Of a stretch of 64,000 bases of DNA, positions 9,432-17,999 are shown one piece after another. Position 1 is the stretch's first letter. Each line of letters starts with the position of its first letter. The notes beneath the pieces were generated by a model. It saw nothing but the letters and a program-made list of their open reading frames with translations, made no database searches and was not told the DNA's origin. The position numbers were made by a program, and so were the translations under genes. Source of the stretch: Brevibacillus sp. (lineage in GTDB: Bacteria; Bacillota; Bacilli; Brevibacillales; Brevibacillaceae); the NCBI GenBank assembly GCA_017656235.1, contig JACDOF010000008.1, forward strand, positions 62,001 through 126,000, read 5' to 3'.

Positions 9432-9797
9432 GTGCATGTACACAAAAGGCTCGTCAGTCACCGCCGGTTCAGGAACGGAGTGCTTTTCCTAAGCTGGCTT
9501 TTGGTGCTGCTTTCGTGGTACTGCCGAGAGCCCATCGCGTTTGCTGCCGGTGGGCTGCTGATAAATGGCTACGCCTTTGGGCTGATGGTAAAAGACAAAT
9601 GGTCTGCACGACGCTCCCGGTTTCGCATTCCCGAATACAGTCTTTTCTGTCTGGCTGTCCTGGGTGGAGCGATCGGGGTAGGGGCAGCCATGCTTGTTGT
9701 GCGGCACAAGACCAGACATCTCTCTTTTTGGGCGGTCGTGTTCTGCTCCATCCTGATTCATTTGTCATTATTATTCTGGTTGTTTGGCAGAGATTGA
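9432..9797 (+). CDS. DUF1294 family small membrane protein, GTG start
   Basis: A 121-residue protein with three to four hydrophobic helices. It carries the DUF1294 signature: FRIPEYSLF, then a glycine-rich helix (LGGAIGVGAAML) and RHKTRHLSFW. Function of the family is unknown. The GTG at 9432 is chosen because GAGAGGG ends 10 bases upstream and the position directly follows dedA; the frame also runs open further 5' but overlaps dedA there. The pair dedA-DUF1294 ends at the strong terminator at 9860. Confidence 0.75.
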   Translation: MHVHKRLVSHRRFRNGVLFLSWLLVLLSWYCREPIAFAAGGLLINGYAFGLMVKDKWSARRSRFRIPEYSLFCLAVLGGAIGVGAAMLVVRHKTRHLSFWAVVFCSILIHLSLLFWLFGRD

Positions 9798-9859
9798 GCA
9801 GGCATCGGGGATCTCCGCTTGGGAAGTGTCTGCCTGGCTTTTGATTCGGATTCAATCTG

Positions 9860-9923
9860 GTACACGTCACCTGTTTTTAGCGGATACGATTTGTCCACAA
9901 AAACAGATGACGTGTACTTTTTT
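9860..9923 (+). terminator. Long-stem intrinsic terminator
   Basis: GTACACGTCA + CTGTTTTT (9860-9869, 9871-9878) pair with AAAAACAG + TGACGTGTAC (9899-9906, 9908-9917), one mismatch, giving a stem of about 18 bp around a 20-base loop. T6 follows at 9918-9923. It separates dedA-DUF1294 from the germination operon. Confidence 0.8.
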
Positions 9924-9995
9924 GTGCCGGAACATCGTTTTTCTTCAAATGGGCAAACTAGCCAGTACAGACATGGTTGCAAACGGGGGCTGTCC

Positions 9996-11531
9996 ATGAG
10001 TTACCTCGATCAATGGAAACAGAAGAAAAACGCAAAACGGCAAAAATTCTACACCAATCACTTTCACCAGACGATGGAATCCGTACCCGACTCCCCTCTT
10101 TCCACGAATCTCAGCGAGAATCTTGACACGATCAGTCACCAACTCGGTTCTACCGATGATCTCGTCGTTCGCACACTCCCCTTGCCAGAGAGGGGGACAA
10201 GTGCTGCCGTTCTCCACCTTAACGGGATGGTAGAGAAGGAAGCGATCAGCGAGTTTATCGTCAAATATTTGACCACGACCATAAACGAAAGCGAACAGCC
10301 AGCCATTCACGAACTGGAAATGTCCCGCACATTGCGCCAGGTTATCCGGAGTATTCTCTCCGGCAATACGATTCTGTTGGTGGACGGCAAAGCGGAGGCG
10401 TATGTTGCCAGCACGCCCGGCTGGGAGCGGCGGGGGGTGGAAGAACCGCGAGTGGAGTCGGTTGTGCGAGGGCCGCGCGACGGATTTACGGAGACACTCA
10501 GCGTCAACACCGCCCTGGTTCGGTTCCGGCTGCGCGACCCCAACCTGCGCGTTCGCCATCTGTTGATTGGGGAACGGACACAGACAGGTGTCAACGTCCT
10601 GTATCTGGACGGCGTGGTCGATCCGGAGATATTGAACGAAGTGATGCGACGGCTTCAGGCAATCAGAATTGACGGCGTCCTGGAGAGCGGCTATCTTGAA
10701 CAGTTTATTGAAGATAACCACTGGTCTCCGTTTCCCCAGCTTCAAAACACGGAGCGGCCGGACAAGGTGGCAGCCAATCTGCTGGAAGGGAAAGTGGCCA
10801 TTCTGGTGGAGGGAACCCCGTTTGCGCTGATCGCACCCGCTGTGTTCGCCCAGTTTTATCAAAGTCCCGAGGATTATTACGAACGGTTTTACATCAGTGT
10901 GTTTATTCGCTTGATCCGGCTGATCAGCATGTTCATCTCCCTGCTGCTGCCCTCGCTCTATATCGCTTTTAGCTCGTTTCATCCGGAGATGATCCCGTCG
11001 CGGCTGGTCATTGCCATGACGGCTGGCCGCTCCACCGTGCCCTTTCCTTCGATCGTGGAGGCCTTGATCATGGAGGTGGCCATTGAAATTCTGCGCGAGG
11101 CGAGCGTACGGCTGCCCGGCCCGATCGGGCCAACGATCGGGATCGTGGGGGCCCTGGTCGTCGGGGAAGCAGCGGTGACGGCCGGGCTGGTCAGTCCGGT
11201 CATGGTCATCATCGTTTCCCTGACGACGATTGGCTCTTTTGCCTCGCCCAGTTACAGTACGGCCATCTCGCTCAGGATGCTGCGCTTTCCGATGATGTTG
11301 ATGGCCGGCATCTTCGGCTTGTACGGGATCATGCTGTTTTTGATCCTGATTCTGATACACCTCGCTGCGCTCAAGTCGTTCGGGGTCCCCTACATGTCCC
11401 CTATCTCACCCATCAAGATCAGGGATATGCGTGATTTGTTCGTCCGCCTGCCGCTGGTGAAGATGCGCAATCGGCCATCCATTTACGATCCATCGGACAA
11501 GACGAGAATCGAGGGAGGGCAGCGTCCGTGA
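9996..11531 (+). CDS. gerAA: Spore germination protein, GerA family A subunit
   Basis: The A subunit of a nutrient germinant receptor in the spore inner membrane, 511 residues. A hydrophilic N-terminal half (about 1-290) precedes a membrane half with four to five helices, as in GerAA/GerBA/GerKA. The motif LLPSLYIAFSSFHPEMIP near the first membrane helix is typical. The ATG at 9996 is chosen because GGGGG precedes it by 8 bases and family members begin near here; the frame extends 5' to 9819 through the terminator. It overlaps the B-subunit gene by 4 bases, so the operon is translationally coupled. Which of the paralogous receptors this is cannot be told. Confidence 0.9.
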   Translation: MSYLDQWKQKKNAKRQKFYTNHFHQTMESVPDSPLSTNLSENLDTISHQLGSTDDLVVRTLPLPERGTSAAVLHLNGMVEKEAISEFIVKYLTTTINESEQPAIHELEMSRTLRQVIRSILSGNTILLVDGKAEAYVASTPGWERRGVEEPRVESVVRGPRDGFTETLSVNTALVRFRLRDPNLRVRHLLIGERTQTGVNVLYLDGVVDPEILNEVMRRLQAIRIDGVLESGYLEQFIEDNHWSPFPQLQNTERPDKVAANLLEGKVAILVEGTPFALIAPAVFAQFYQSPEDYYERFYISVFIRLIRLISMFISLLLPSLYIAFSSFHPEMIPSRLVIAMTAGRSTVPFPSIVEALIMEVAIEILREASVRLPGPIGPTIGIVGALVVGEAAVTAGLVSPVMVIIVSLTTIGSFASPSYSTAISLRMLRFPMMLMAGIFGLYGIMLFLILILIHLAALKSFGVPYMSPISPIKIRDMRDLFVRLPLVKMRNRPSIYDPSDKTRIEGGQRP

Positions 11532-12685
11532 ACAAAGGATTCCGCCCTTCGGGTAACGCGTATTCCACCTGGCAGTTGACGACAATTATCACCAGCACGC
11601 TGATTGGCGTCGGCGTGCTCACCTTGCCGCGGAGTGCATCGATTGCATTGGGTGAGGCCGGATGGATCTCCACCATAGCAGGCGGCTTGATTTCGATGGG
11701 GAGCTGCTGGCTGATGGCGCGGCTGAGCCGCCTGTTTCCCGGCCGTTCACTGGTGGAGTACAGCCCGCTGGTGCTGGGTTCATCCAGCCTGAAATGGTTG
11801 GGCAAGGTGATCAGTTTTCCACTCGTACTCTGCTATCTTGCTTATCTGTACATCATAGCAGCCTTTGCCTCCCGTCTATTCGGGGAAGTGGTGGTTACCG
11901 CCGTCTTGATGGAGACACCGCTGGAAGCGACAATCATCGCCATGTTTTTGCTGGCAGCGGTGCTCTGTCAGCATGATCCACAGGTGGTGGCGCGGATCAA
12001 CGAATTGTTGTTTCCGCTTATTATCCTGCCGCTTCTCCTGCTGGCGGTAGCTTCGTTTCAGAAAGCGGAGTGGAACAATCTGCTCCCAATATTTACATTT
12101 TCCTGGAAAGACCTGTTCAATGGGGTCATGGAAACGACGTTCTCGTTTGAGGGGTATGAGGTCATGTTTATCTTCTTTGCCTTTGCCCAGGGGGGAGCGG
12201 GAAAGGGGACAGCCAGCGTGGCCGGCCTTGGCATTGCCATGCTGGTCTACACGCTGATCGTCATTGCCGGCATTGCCGTGTTTGACATTGATGAACTGCA
12301 GCTCTTGATGTGGCCGACGCTGGAATTGGTAAAAACCACGCAGGTGCCGGGATTGATTCTGGAGCGGCTGGAGTCTGCCTTTTTGGCTGTTTGGGTCGTC
12401 GCGGTATTTACGACGATCGGAAATGTTTACTACGCCTTTATCTACGGACTGCGCCAACTGCTGGGAAAGGGGATTGTCTTTCAGCGTATTTCGTCTGTTC
12501 TGCTGCTGATCCCGTTGTTTTGGCTGGCGCTTCAACCGCAAAATCTGCTCGAACTGTCCCGTTTCAACAGTATTATTGGTTATGCGGGTGCTGTATTCTT
12601 TGGGTTCTATCCGATTTTTTACCTGTTTCTCTCCTTGCTCCGCGGCCGCAAGCTCCATCGCCAAGCAGGTGAGCAGGATGACTAG
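11528..12685 (+). CDS. gerAB: Spore germination protein, GerA family B subunit (GerAB-type permease)
   Basis: A 385-residue polytopic protein of the spore-germination branch of the amino acid/polyamine permease superfamily; in GerB subunits this part binds the germinant. About ten helices are apparent. The N-terminal segment with TLIGVGVLTLPR in the first helix matches the unwound, substrate-binding glycine region of the family. GTG start with GAGGGAGGG about 8 bases upstream, overlapping gerAA. Its stop overlaps the gerAC start. Confidence 0.9.
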   Translation: MNKGFRPSGNAYSTWQLTTIITSTLIGVGVLTLPRSASIALGEAGWISTIAGGLISMGSCWLMARLSRLFPGRSLVEYSPLVLGSSSLKWLGKVISFPLVLCYLAYLYIIAAFASRLFGEVVVTAVLMETPLEATIIAMFLLAAVLCQHDPQVVARINELLFPLIILPLLLLAVASFQKAEWNNLLPIFTFSWKDLFNGVMETTFSFEGYEVMFIFFAFAQGGAGKGTASVAGLGIAMLVYTLIVIAGIAVFDIDELQLLMWPTLELVKTTQVPGLILERLESAFLAVWVVAVFTTIGNVYYAFIYGLRQLLGKGIVFQRISSVLLLIPLFWLALQPQNLLELSRFNSIIGYAGAVFFGFYPIFYLFLSLLRGRKLHRQAGEQDD

Positions 12686-13820
12686 GGGATGGTGCAAAAA
12701 GGCGGTGCTGCTGTTCATGATCGTTTGTTTGGCGATGATGACCGGCTGTTGGGATCGGCGGGAGCTGGAAGAGAGGACTTTCGTTTTGGCAGTCGGCATT
12801 GATCGATTGGAAGGGAAAAAAGAGATGTACAAAATCACGGCCCAGATCCCGATTCCGATCAAAATCGCCGGCAGCGGCGGACAGGGTGGGGGCAGCAGCG
12901 GTGATGCGGTCAGAGTGATGACGACGACAGGCAGAACGGTTCTCGATGCGATGAACAACCTGCAAAAGCGTTTGAATCAGCGTGTCTTTCTGGGGCATAC
13001 ACGGATTCTGGCGATCAGCGAGGAGGTCGCGCGAAGGGGGACAAAACCGCTCTTTGACGCCTATCGCCGCGATCCGACGATGCGCCGGCTGCTCTGGCCG
13101 GTCGTGGTCAAGGGGGAGGCGCAAACCCTCCTTATGACCAACCCCAAACTAGCACAAATCCCGGTCGTGTACATCATGGACCTGATTGAGAGCGGGGCCA
13201 AATCAGGCAGCATTCCGGATCAGACGCTTGGTGATTTCTACATCCAGACATCCAGTAAGGGGATACAGCCGTTCATGAACTACGTGGAAGCGAGCCGGGT
13301 AGATGTAAGCTGGAAAGGGATTGCCGTGTTTCGCGAGGACCGGATGGTTGGAGCGCTTGACGACAAGCTCTCCTGGGTGTTAATGCAGCTTCGCGATAAC
13401 CAGCGCGGCGGCGATATCGTCGTCCCGCTCCCCGGTAAAAAGGGGGAATATCTCACCTTTCGTCCCCATTTTGCAGAAACGCAGATCGAGGTGAAGCACA
13501 ACGGTGGACACATGGCCCACTACACCTGCGTATTGCAGGGCGATCTGATCGAAATCACGACGGAACCGGATTTTATGGAAAAGCAGAACGTGGAAGCGTA
13601 CCAGAAGATCATCAGGCAGGAAATGGAGAAGCGGGCGCAAAAGCTGATAGGGAAGCTGCAAAAAGAGTACCGAAGCGACATCCTCAAGCTGGGATTATGG
13701 GAAAAAGCCAATCACTGGGATTACTGGCGAAAACACGACTGGCAGCAGGTTTTCTCCGACTTTCCCATTCGCGTCACCTACGACATCCGGATTCGCAGGT
13801 TTGGCATGGAAGTACCCTGA
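12678..13820 (+). CDS. gerAC: Spore germination lipoprotein, GerA family C subunit
   Basis: A 380-residue lipoprotein subunit of the same germinant receptor. A charged start and hydrophobic stretch lead to a lipobox-like MMTGC with Cys24 as the lipid attachment site, followed by WDRRELEE, the usual first residues of mature GerC proteins. The ATG at 12678 overlaps the gerAB stop; the frame is open further upstream but inside gerAB. The three ger genes end at the hairpin at 13831. In B. subtilis such operons are transcribed in the forespore by sigma-G; I could not see a clear sigma-G promoter upstream. Confidence 0.9.
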   Translation: MTRGWCKKAVLLFMIVCLAMMTGCWDRRELEERTFVLAVGIDRLEGKKEMYKITAQIPIPIKIAGSGGQGGGSSGDAVRVMTTTGRTVLDAMNNLQKRLNQRVFLGHTRILAISEEVARRGTKPLFDAYRRDPTMRRLLWPVVVKGEAQTLLMTNPKLAQIPVVYIMDLIESGAKSGSIPDQTLGDFYIQTSSKGIQPFMNYVEASRVDVSWKGIAVFREDRMVGALDDKLSWVLMQLRDNQRGGDIVVPLPGKKGEYLTFRPHFAETQIEVKHNGGHMAHYTCVLQGDLIEITTEPDFMEKQNVEAYQKIIRQEMEKRAQKLIGKLQKEYRSDILKLGLWEKANHWDYWRKHDWQQVFSDFPIRVTYDIRIRRFGMEVP

Positions 13821-13830
13821 ACATGACAAC

Positions 13831-13862
13831 AGCGGCACCCGGGGAGAGTGCCGCTCGTTTGC
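13831..13862 (+). terminator. Terminator between gerAC and the convergent sspI
   Basis: AGCGGCAC (13831-13838) pairs perfectly with GTGCCGCT (13848-13855) around a 9-base loop, followed by a T-containing stretch. It may serve both converging genes. Confidence 0.65.
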
Positions 13863-13871
13863 TTGTGCCCG

Positions 13872-14108
13872 CTAAACCGGGGCGCCGACCTGATTGGGCA
13901 GGTTGGCGGCGATGGTTTGGGCCATCTGCTGCTGCTGGGAGGGGTCGCTGTTTTTCCACAACACTTCAAACAGCACGCCCAGTCCGGGCAGTGTCTTTTC
14001 CTGGCCGGTATGGATCGCGTCCGAAATGGTTTCATGGACCGCCGATGCGTCGGACCCCTGCATTTTGTACATGATTGCCTGGCGCAGATTCAACTGGTTG
14101 ATGTCCAC
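13872..14108 (-). CDS. sspI: Small acid-soluble spore protein SspI, GTG start
   Basis: A 78-residue SspI, a minor spore core protein. The signature NLRQAI near the N-terminus and LPGLGVLFEVLW in the centre match the family closely. The GTG at 14108 is chosen because AAAGGAG lies 9 bases upstream; an in-frame ATG at 14144 would place that site inside the gene. In B. subtilis sspI neighbours ysgA and pheS, as here, except that ktrA is interposed. It is divergent from ktrA. Confidence 0.9.
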   Translation of the reverse strand: MDINQLNLRQAIMYKMQGSDASAVHETISDAIHTGQEKTLPGLGVLFEVLWKNSDPSQQQQMAQTIAANLPNQVGAPV

Positions 14109-14150
14109 GTTTGGCAGCTCCTTTCCTGAAAAATGCTTCGTCACTTGGCA

Positions 14151-14180
14151 TAGTATTTGTTAGAGCCGGACAGCCGATAC
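14151..14180 (-). promoter_or_regulatory. Candidate sigma-G promoter of sspI
   Basis: On the minus strand GTATC (14176-14180) and AATACTA (14151-14157) are separated by 18 bases, resembling the sigma-G pattern. SspI genes are known sigma-G targets. The match is only by eye. Confidence 0.4.
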
Positions 14181-14183
14181 GTT

Positions 14184-14213
14184 TTGGTGGCAGTTGGGTC
14201 TGTGTGGTATAAT
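14184..14213 (+). promoter_or_regulatory. Vegetative promoter of ktrA
   Basis: TTGGTG (14184-14189), 18 bases, then TATAAT (14208-14213) with a TGG extended element directly before it. About 100 bases of leader follow before the ktrA start. Confidence 0.65.
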
Positions 14214-14313
14214 GCCTAGTAACGTTCTGATGGAATTGATTATCGTGCCGGCCGGTTTGTCCGACCATGGAGCCGAGCCGTGTGATGGATCGACGAAAAA
14301 GGAGAAGAGAGAC

Positions 14314-14967
14314 ATGTCGAAACAGTTTGCAGTTATCGGCATGGGCCGATTTGGTTCCAGTGTGGCCCGCACTTTGTACGAGATGGATTACGAAGTGATG
14401 GGGATCGACGAGGATGAGGAGAAGATCAATGAAAACATCCAGTACGTCACCCATGCCGTCGCCGCCGATTCAACGGACGAGATGGCGCTCAAGGAAATCG
14501 GCATCCGCAACTTTGACGTGGTCGTCGTAGCCATTGGTGCTGACATCCAGGCCAGTATCCTGACGACGCTGATCCTCAAGGAGATGGGCGTGAAAAAAAT
14601 CGTGGCCAAGGCGCAAAACGAACGGCACGGCCAGGTGCTGTACAAGGTGGGAGCGGACCGCGTGGTGTTCCCTGAGCGCGACATGGGCATTCGCGTCGCC
14701 CACAACCTGATATCCGCCAACGTGCTTGACTTCATCGAACTGGCCGAAGACTACAGTGTCGCCGAAGTGGTCGTCTCGCCGGGGATGGTCGGCAAAACGC
14801 TCCGCCAGCTGGATGTGCGGGCCCGCTACGGCGTCAACGTGATCGCCATCAAGAGCGGCGAACAGTTTAACATCTCGCCCCGCCCGGATGAAGTGATTCA
14901 GCAGCATGACGTGCTGGTCGTGATCGGTCACAACCGCGACTTGAAACAGTTTGAGGAGCATGCCTGA
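14314..14967 (+). CDS. ktrA: Potassium uptake regulatory subunit KtrA (RCK/TrkA domain)
   Basis: A 217-residue cytoplasmic gating subunit of the Ktr K+ channel. An N-terminal Rossmann fold with GMGRFG at residues 9-14 binds ATP/ADP; a C-terminal TrkA-C domain follows from about residue 135. TrkA-C domains bind c-di-AMP in several Firmicutes, which would link uptake to that signal (family knowledge, not visible here). AAAAGGAGAAG lies just before the ATG. It is the only RCK subunit seen, against two ktrB genes. The next gene starts 3 bases after its stop. Confidence 0.94.
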   Translation: MSKQFAVIGMGRFGSSVARTLYEMDYEVMGIDEDEEKINENIQYVTHAVAADSTDEMALKEIGIRNFDVVVVAIGADIQASILTTLILKEMGVKKIVAKAQNERHGQVLYKVGADRVVFPERDMGIRVAHNLISANVLDFIELAEDYSVAEVVVSPGMVGKTLRQLDVRARYGVNVIAIKSGEQFNISPRPDEVIQQHDVLVVIGHNRDLKQFEEHA

Positions 14968-14970
14968 CCC

Positions 14971-15786
14971 ATGAGGCGGAGCGTGATTCAGTCTGTTCAC
15001 AATCAAGAGGTCAAGCGGTTGGCCAAGCTGTTGAGCCGCAAAGGGAGGACGGAGTCGGGCCGTTTTCTGGTGGAAGGAGTCCATCTGGTTCAGGAGGCGC
15101 TTGGCTCAACTGCCGAGGTGATTACGGTCATCTACGATGTGGAGCGGGGGATTCCCGCTGAGGTGGCCCCACTGTTGGAACGCCGGCCGGACGTGAACCT
15201 GCTGGCGGTGTCGCAAGCGGTGGCCGGGAAGCTGTCGGAAACCAAGACGCCGCAGGGAATACTGGCAGAAGTAAAACAGGTGCAGCAGGATTGGCAGGCG
15301 TGGTGGCCGAATCACAGAGACCGGGATCTGCTAATGCTCTTTCTCGACGAGATCCAGGACCCCGGCAACCTGGGCACGATTCTTCGAACGGCTGAGGCAG
15401 CCGGTGTAGACGCGGTTGTCATCGGCGGCGGAAGCGTCGATCTTTACAACGGAAAAGTGGTCAGGGGGACAATGGGAGCCCTCTTTCGGCTGGCTGTGTT
15501 CACCGGTGATCTCGCTGCGATCATGGATCAAACCGCACAAGCCGGGGGTAAACTGCTGGTCACATCGCTGGATGGCAGCAGTCAGCCGTACGATGCACCG
15601 TTGTATGGGGGTAAACTGGCCATCGTCATCGGCAATGAAGGCAGGGGAGTATCACCTGAGCTGCTGAGCCGGGCCACCGAGCGCGTCCATATCCCGCTGT
15701 ACGGACAGGCGGAGTCACTCAACGCGGCGGTGGCGGCGGGCATCGTGCTGTACGAAGCCAGACGTCAGCGCAAGGGACAGGCTTAG
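14971..15786 (+). CDS. TrmH/SpoU family rRNA 2'-O-methyltransferase (YsgA-like)
   Basis: A 271-residue SPOUT methyltransferase that uses SAM to methylate ribose in RNA. An N-terminal substrate-binding domain with GRFLVEGVHLVQEAL is followed by the knot domain: motif 1 DPGNLGTILRTA near residues 130-141, motif 2 IVIGNEGRGVSPELL and motif 3 SLNAAVAAGIVLYEA. The position upstream of pheS matches ysgA of B. subtilis. The target nucleotide is not known. It is coupled to ktrA by a 3-base gap. Confidence 0.88.
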   Translation: MRRSVIQSVHNQEVKRLAKLLSRKGRTESGRFLVEGVHLVQEALGSTAEVITVIYDVERGIPAEVAPLLERRPDVNLLAVSQAVAGKLSETKTPQGILAEVKQVQQDWQAWWPNHRDRDLLMLFLDEIQDPGNLGTILRTAEAAGVDAVVIGGGSVDLYNGKVVRGTMGALFRLAVFTGDLAAIMDQTAQAGGKLLVTSLDGSSQPYDAPLYGGKLAIVIGNEGRGVSPELLSRATERVHIPLYGQAESLNAAVAAGIVLYEARRQRKGQA

Positions 15787-15839
15787 CGGGGAACCTCCCG
15801 TGGCTGGTCTGGGCAGACAGGACATGGCGATTGACCTCT

Positions 15840-16556
15840 TCAGGAACCGACCCGCTGTTTCTGCTGCTGTGCGTAGGTTTCGCGGGCCAGCGACCACTGT
15901 TCGTGCGCCATTTGGATGATGCCCGTTTCGATGGTTTGCCCTTTTAGGGAAATGGCTTTGGAAAAGTAACGAATCGCCTGATCAAACTCGCCGATTCTCC
16001 TGTTCAGCTCACCAATCAGATAGAGCAGGCGAACTTCCGACATCTCCTTATCGCCTACCCGGTAGTCAGAGTGGACGTAGGATTGTTCGTACTGTTCGAC
16101 CGCCAGCCGCAGAAAGCGGAGCTCTTCCGCGTTGTCTTTCAGGTAACGGTACAACCAGCCGAGACGCAAACAAAGCCCCGCCTTCACGCTGTAAGGCTGA
16201 TCGGTCAGCTGGGAAGCGTATATGGCCAGTTTGTATGCGGCGATTGCGGTCCTGAGGGAGCGTACGGATCCAAACTCTTTTGCCGTCCATTTGGCGGTGA
16301 TCTTCACTTGCACGTGCTTTCGGGCCTGAGCGGAAAGCGGCGACGAGAACTGTTCCGTGAAGGAGAATCCGCACCGGGGGCATACGCATACCGTGTACAG
16401 CACCGGATTGCCCGCCTGTTCCTTGTAGTAGGTACAAAAGTCGGCATCGCGGCTGGCAACTGCCTGGGTGCCCTGCCGAACTTTCTTTGTGACAAAGGTA
16501 TGTTCACAATTCAAACAGATGATCGATTTGTCGTACAAGAAATCGAATTTGTTCAT
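15840..16556 (-). CDS. DUF2225 domain protein with zinc-binding cysteines
   Basis: A 238-residue protein of unknown function. The N-terminus has paired cysteines, CLNC at residues 14-17 and later CVCPRC, that look like a zinc ribbon. The C-terminal two thirds are helical and TPR-like. AAGGAGG lies 9 bases before the ATG at 16556; a further upstream ATG has no site. DUF2225 genes are found across Bacillales. It converges on the rRNA methyltransferase gene and diverges from pheST. Confidence 0.8.
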   Translation of the reverse strand: MNKFDFLYDKSIICLNCEHTFVTKKVRQGTQAVASRDADFCTYYKEQAGNPVLYTVCVCPRCGFSFTEQFSSPLSAQARKHVQVKITAKWTAKEFGSVRSLRTAIAAYKLAIYASQLTDQPYSVKAGLCLRLGWLYRYLKDNAEELRFLRLAVEQYEQSYVHSDYRVGDKEMSEVRLLYLIGELNRRIGEFDQAIRYFSKAISLKGQTIETGIIQMAHEQWSLARETYAQQQKQRVGS

Positions 16557-16601
16557 GCTGTCATCCTCCTTGGTGTCCGGGTGAGTGAGCCAGGCGGGGA
16601 T

Positions 16602-16630
16602 TTGCAAGGCGAGGCGGATTACAGTATAAT
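16602..16630 (+). promoter_or_regulatory. Promoter of the pheST T-box transcript
   Basis: TTGCAA (16602-16607), 17 bases, then a perfect TATAAT (16625-16630). It lies immediately upstream of the T-box leader. Confidence 0.75.
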
Positions 16631-16636
16631 ATTTGA

Positions 16637-16925
16637 CGAGATTTCGGGATTATCGACATGGTTGAATAACGACAAGGCGATGAAGGAGTCCAGTACATGG
16701 AAGCGTAGCCTTTCAGGGAGGAAATGCCGCAGACTGAGAGCATTTCCAGTGCTACATCTATGGAATTCCCTCCAGAGCCGCCCTCTGAAACCACTTTTCA
16801 CGGCGAAGTAGGAGGTGTCCGGGTCATCCCGTTAGCGATGATGAGAGGGAGACAGCCTGAGGCTGTCTAAATTGGGTGGTACCGCGAGCAGTGGCTCGTC
16901 CCTTTGGGGCGGGCCTTTTTATTTT
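16637..16925 (+). promoter_or_regulatory. T-box riboswitch for tRNA-Phe controlling pheST
   Basis: The canonical T-box sequence AATTGGGTGGTACCGCG is at 16870-16886. Its UGGU bulge complements the ACCA end of an uncharged tRNA with discriminator A, as tRNA-Phe has. Upstream are the features of Stem I: an AGTA turn near 16694 and a GTAGC/GCTAC helix (about 16706-16775). A TTC triplet before the closing CCCTCC is a candidate phenylalanine specifier, but I did not fold it. Uncharged tRNA would favour the antiterminator and expression of pheST. Confidence 0.9.
16893..16925 (+). terminator. T-box regulatory terminator
   Basis: GGCTCGTCCC (16893-16902) pairs over 10 bp, including G-U pairs, with GGGGCGGGCC (16906-16915), then a T run. 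It competes with the antiterminator that includes the T-box sequence. Confidence 0.85.
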
Positions 16926-16950
16926 TTCCATGGCAAAGGAGCGATTGAGT

Positions 16951-17985
16951 GTGCAAGAACGTCTTCAACAATTGAAGCAGGCCGCCCTGTCGCGGCTGAG
17001 TGAAGTGACGGACATGCAGCAATTGCAGGAATTAAGGGTCAAGTACCTGGGCAAGAAAGGAGAGTTGACCGAGATTTTGCGCGGAATGGGCAGCTTGTCC
17101 GCAGAGGAGCGGCCCGTAGTCGGCCAGCTTGTCAACGAAGTGCGTTCTGCACTGGAGAGCGCCATCGCCGATAAGCAGGCTTCGCTGGAGCAGGCTGCCC
17201 TGGAAGCCAGATTGGCCTCTGAAGCGCTGGACGTCACACTGCCGGGACGTCCGCTGCCGGCGGGGACGATGCATCCGCTGGCGCGAATCATCGAACAGAC
17301 GGAAGACATTTTCATCGGTTTGGGCTTTGAGGTGGCGGAAGGGCCGGAGGTAGAGACGGACCTGTTCAACTTTGAAATGCTCAATCTGCCCAAAAACCAT
17401 CCGGCGCGCGACATGCAGGACTCTTTTTACATTACCGAAGAAATCCTGCTGCGCACCCAAACCTCTCCGGTCCAGGCGCGTACCATGCTGGACAAGGGAG
17501 GAAAGACACCGATCAAAATCATCTGTCCGGGCAAAGTGTACCGGCGCGATGACGATGACGCCACACACTCCCATCAATTTATGCAGATCGAGGGACTGGT
17601 TGTGGACAAAGGGGTCCGGATGAGCGACCTAAAAGGCACGCTGCTTACGTTTGCACGGCAGATGTTTGGTGAAAACCAGCAAATCCGGCTCCGGCCCAGT
17701 TTCTTCCCCTTCACCGAACCGAGTGTGGAAGTGGACATTCAATGCATCTTTTGCGGCGGCAAGGGATGCCGCACATGCAAGCAGACGGGGTGGATCGAAA
17801 TCCTGGGTGCCGGGATGGTCCACCCGCGGGTGCTGGAGATGGGCGGCTACGATCCGAAAGAGGTAAGCGGCTTTGCCTTTGGCATGGGCGTGGAGCGCAT
17901 CGCCATGCTCAAGTACGGCATCGAAGACATCCGTCACTTTTATACCAATGACGTGCGATTCTTGCGACAGTTCAACCGAGTGTAG
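16951..17985 (+). CDS. pheS: Phenylalanine-tRNA ligase alpha subunit
   Basis: Catalytic subunit of the alpha2-beta2 enzyme that charges tRNA-Phe, 344 residues. An N-terminal coiled-coil arm (about 1-85) is followed by the class II core, with the motif 2 region [15 protein letters not shown], a cysteine cluster [12 protein letters not shown] and motif 3 [13 protein letters not shown]. The GTG at 16951 is preferred over the ATG at 16930: AAAGGAG lies 8 bases upstream, and the resulting length equals B. subtilis PheS. It is under T-box control and followed by pheT after 14 bases. Confidence 0.96.
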   Translation: MQERLQQLKQAALSRLSEVTDMQQLQELRVKYLGKKGELTEILRGMGSLSAEERPVVGQLVNEVRSALESAIADKQASLEQAALEARLASEALDVTLPGRPLPAGTMHPLARIIEQTEDIFIGLGFEVAEGPEVETDLFNFEMLNLPKNHPARDMQDSFYITEEILLRTQTSPVQARTMLDKGGKTPIKIICPGKVYRRDDDDATHSHQFMQIEGLVVDKGVRMSDLKGTLLTFARQMFGENQQIRLRPSFFPFTEPSVEVDIQCIFCGGKGCRTCKQTGWIEILGAGMVHPRVLEMGGYDPKEVSGFAFGMGVERIAMLKYGIEDIRHFYTNDVRFLRQFNRV

Positions 17986-17999
17986 GGAGGAGACGAGAA

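Noticed and set aside
9945..11360. 471-codon antisense ORF opposite gerAA
   Set aside because: Runs antisense to a clear gene and consists of His/Gln/Asp-rich shadow sequence.
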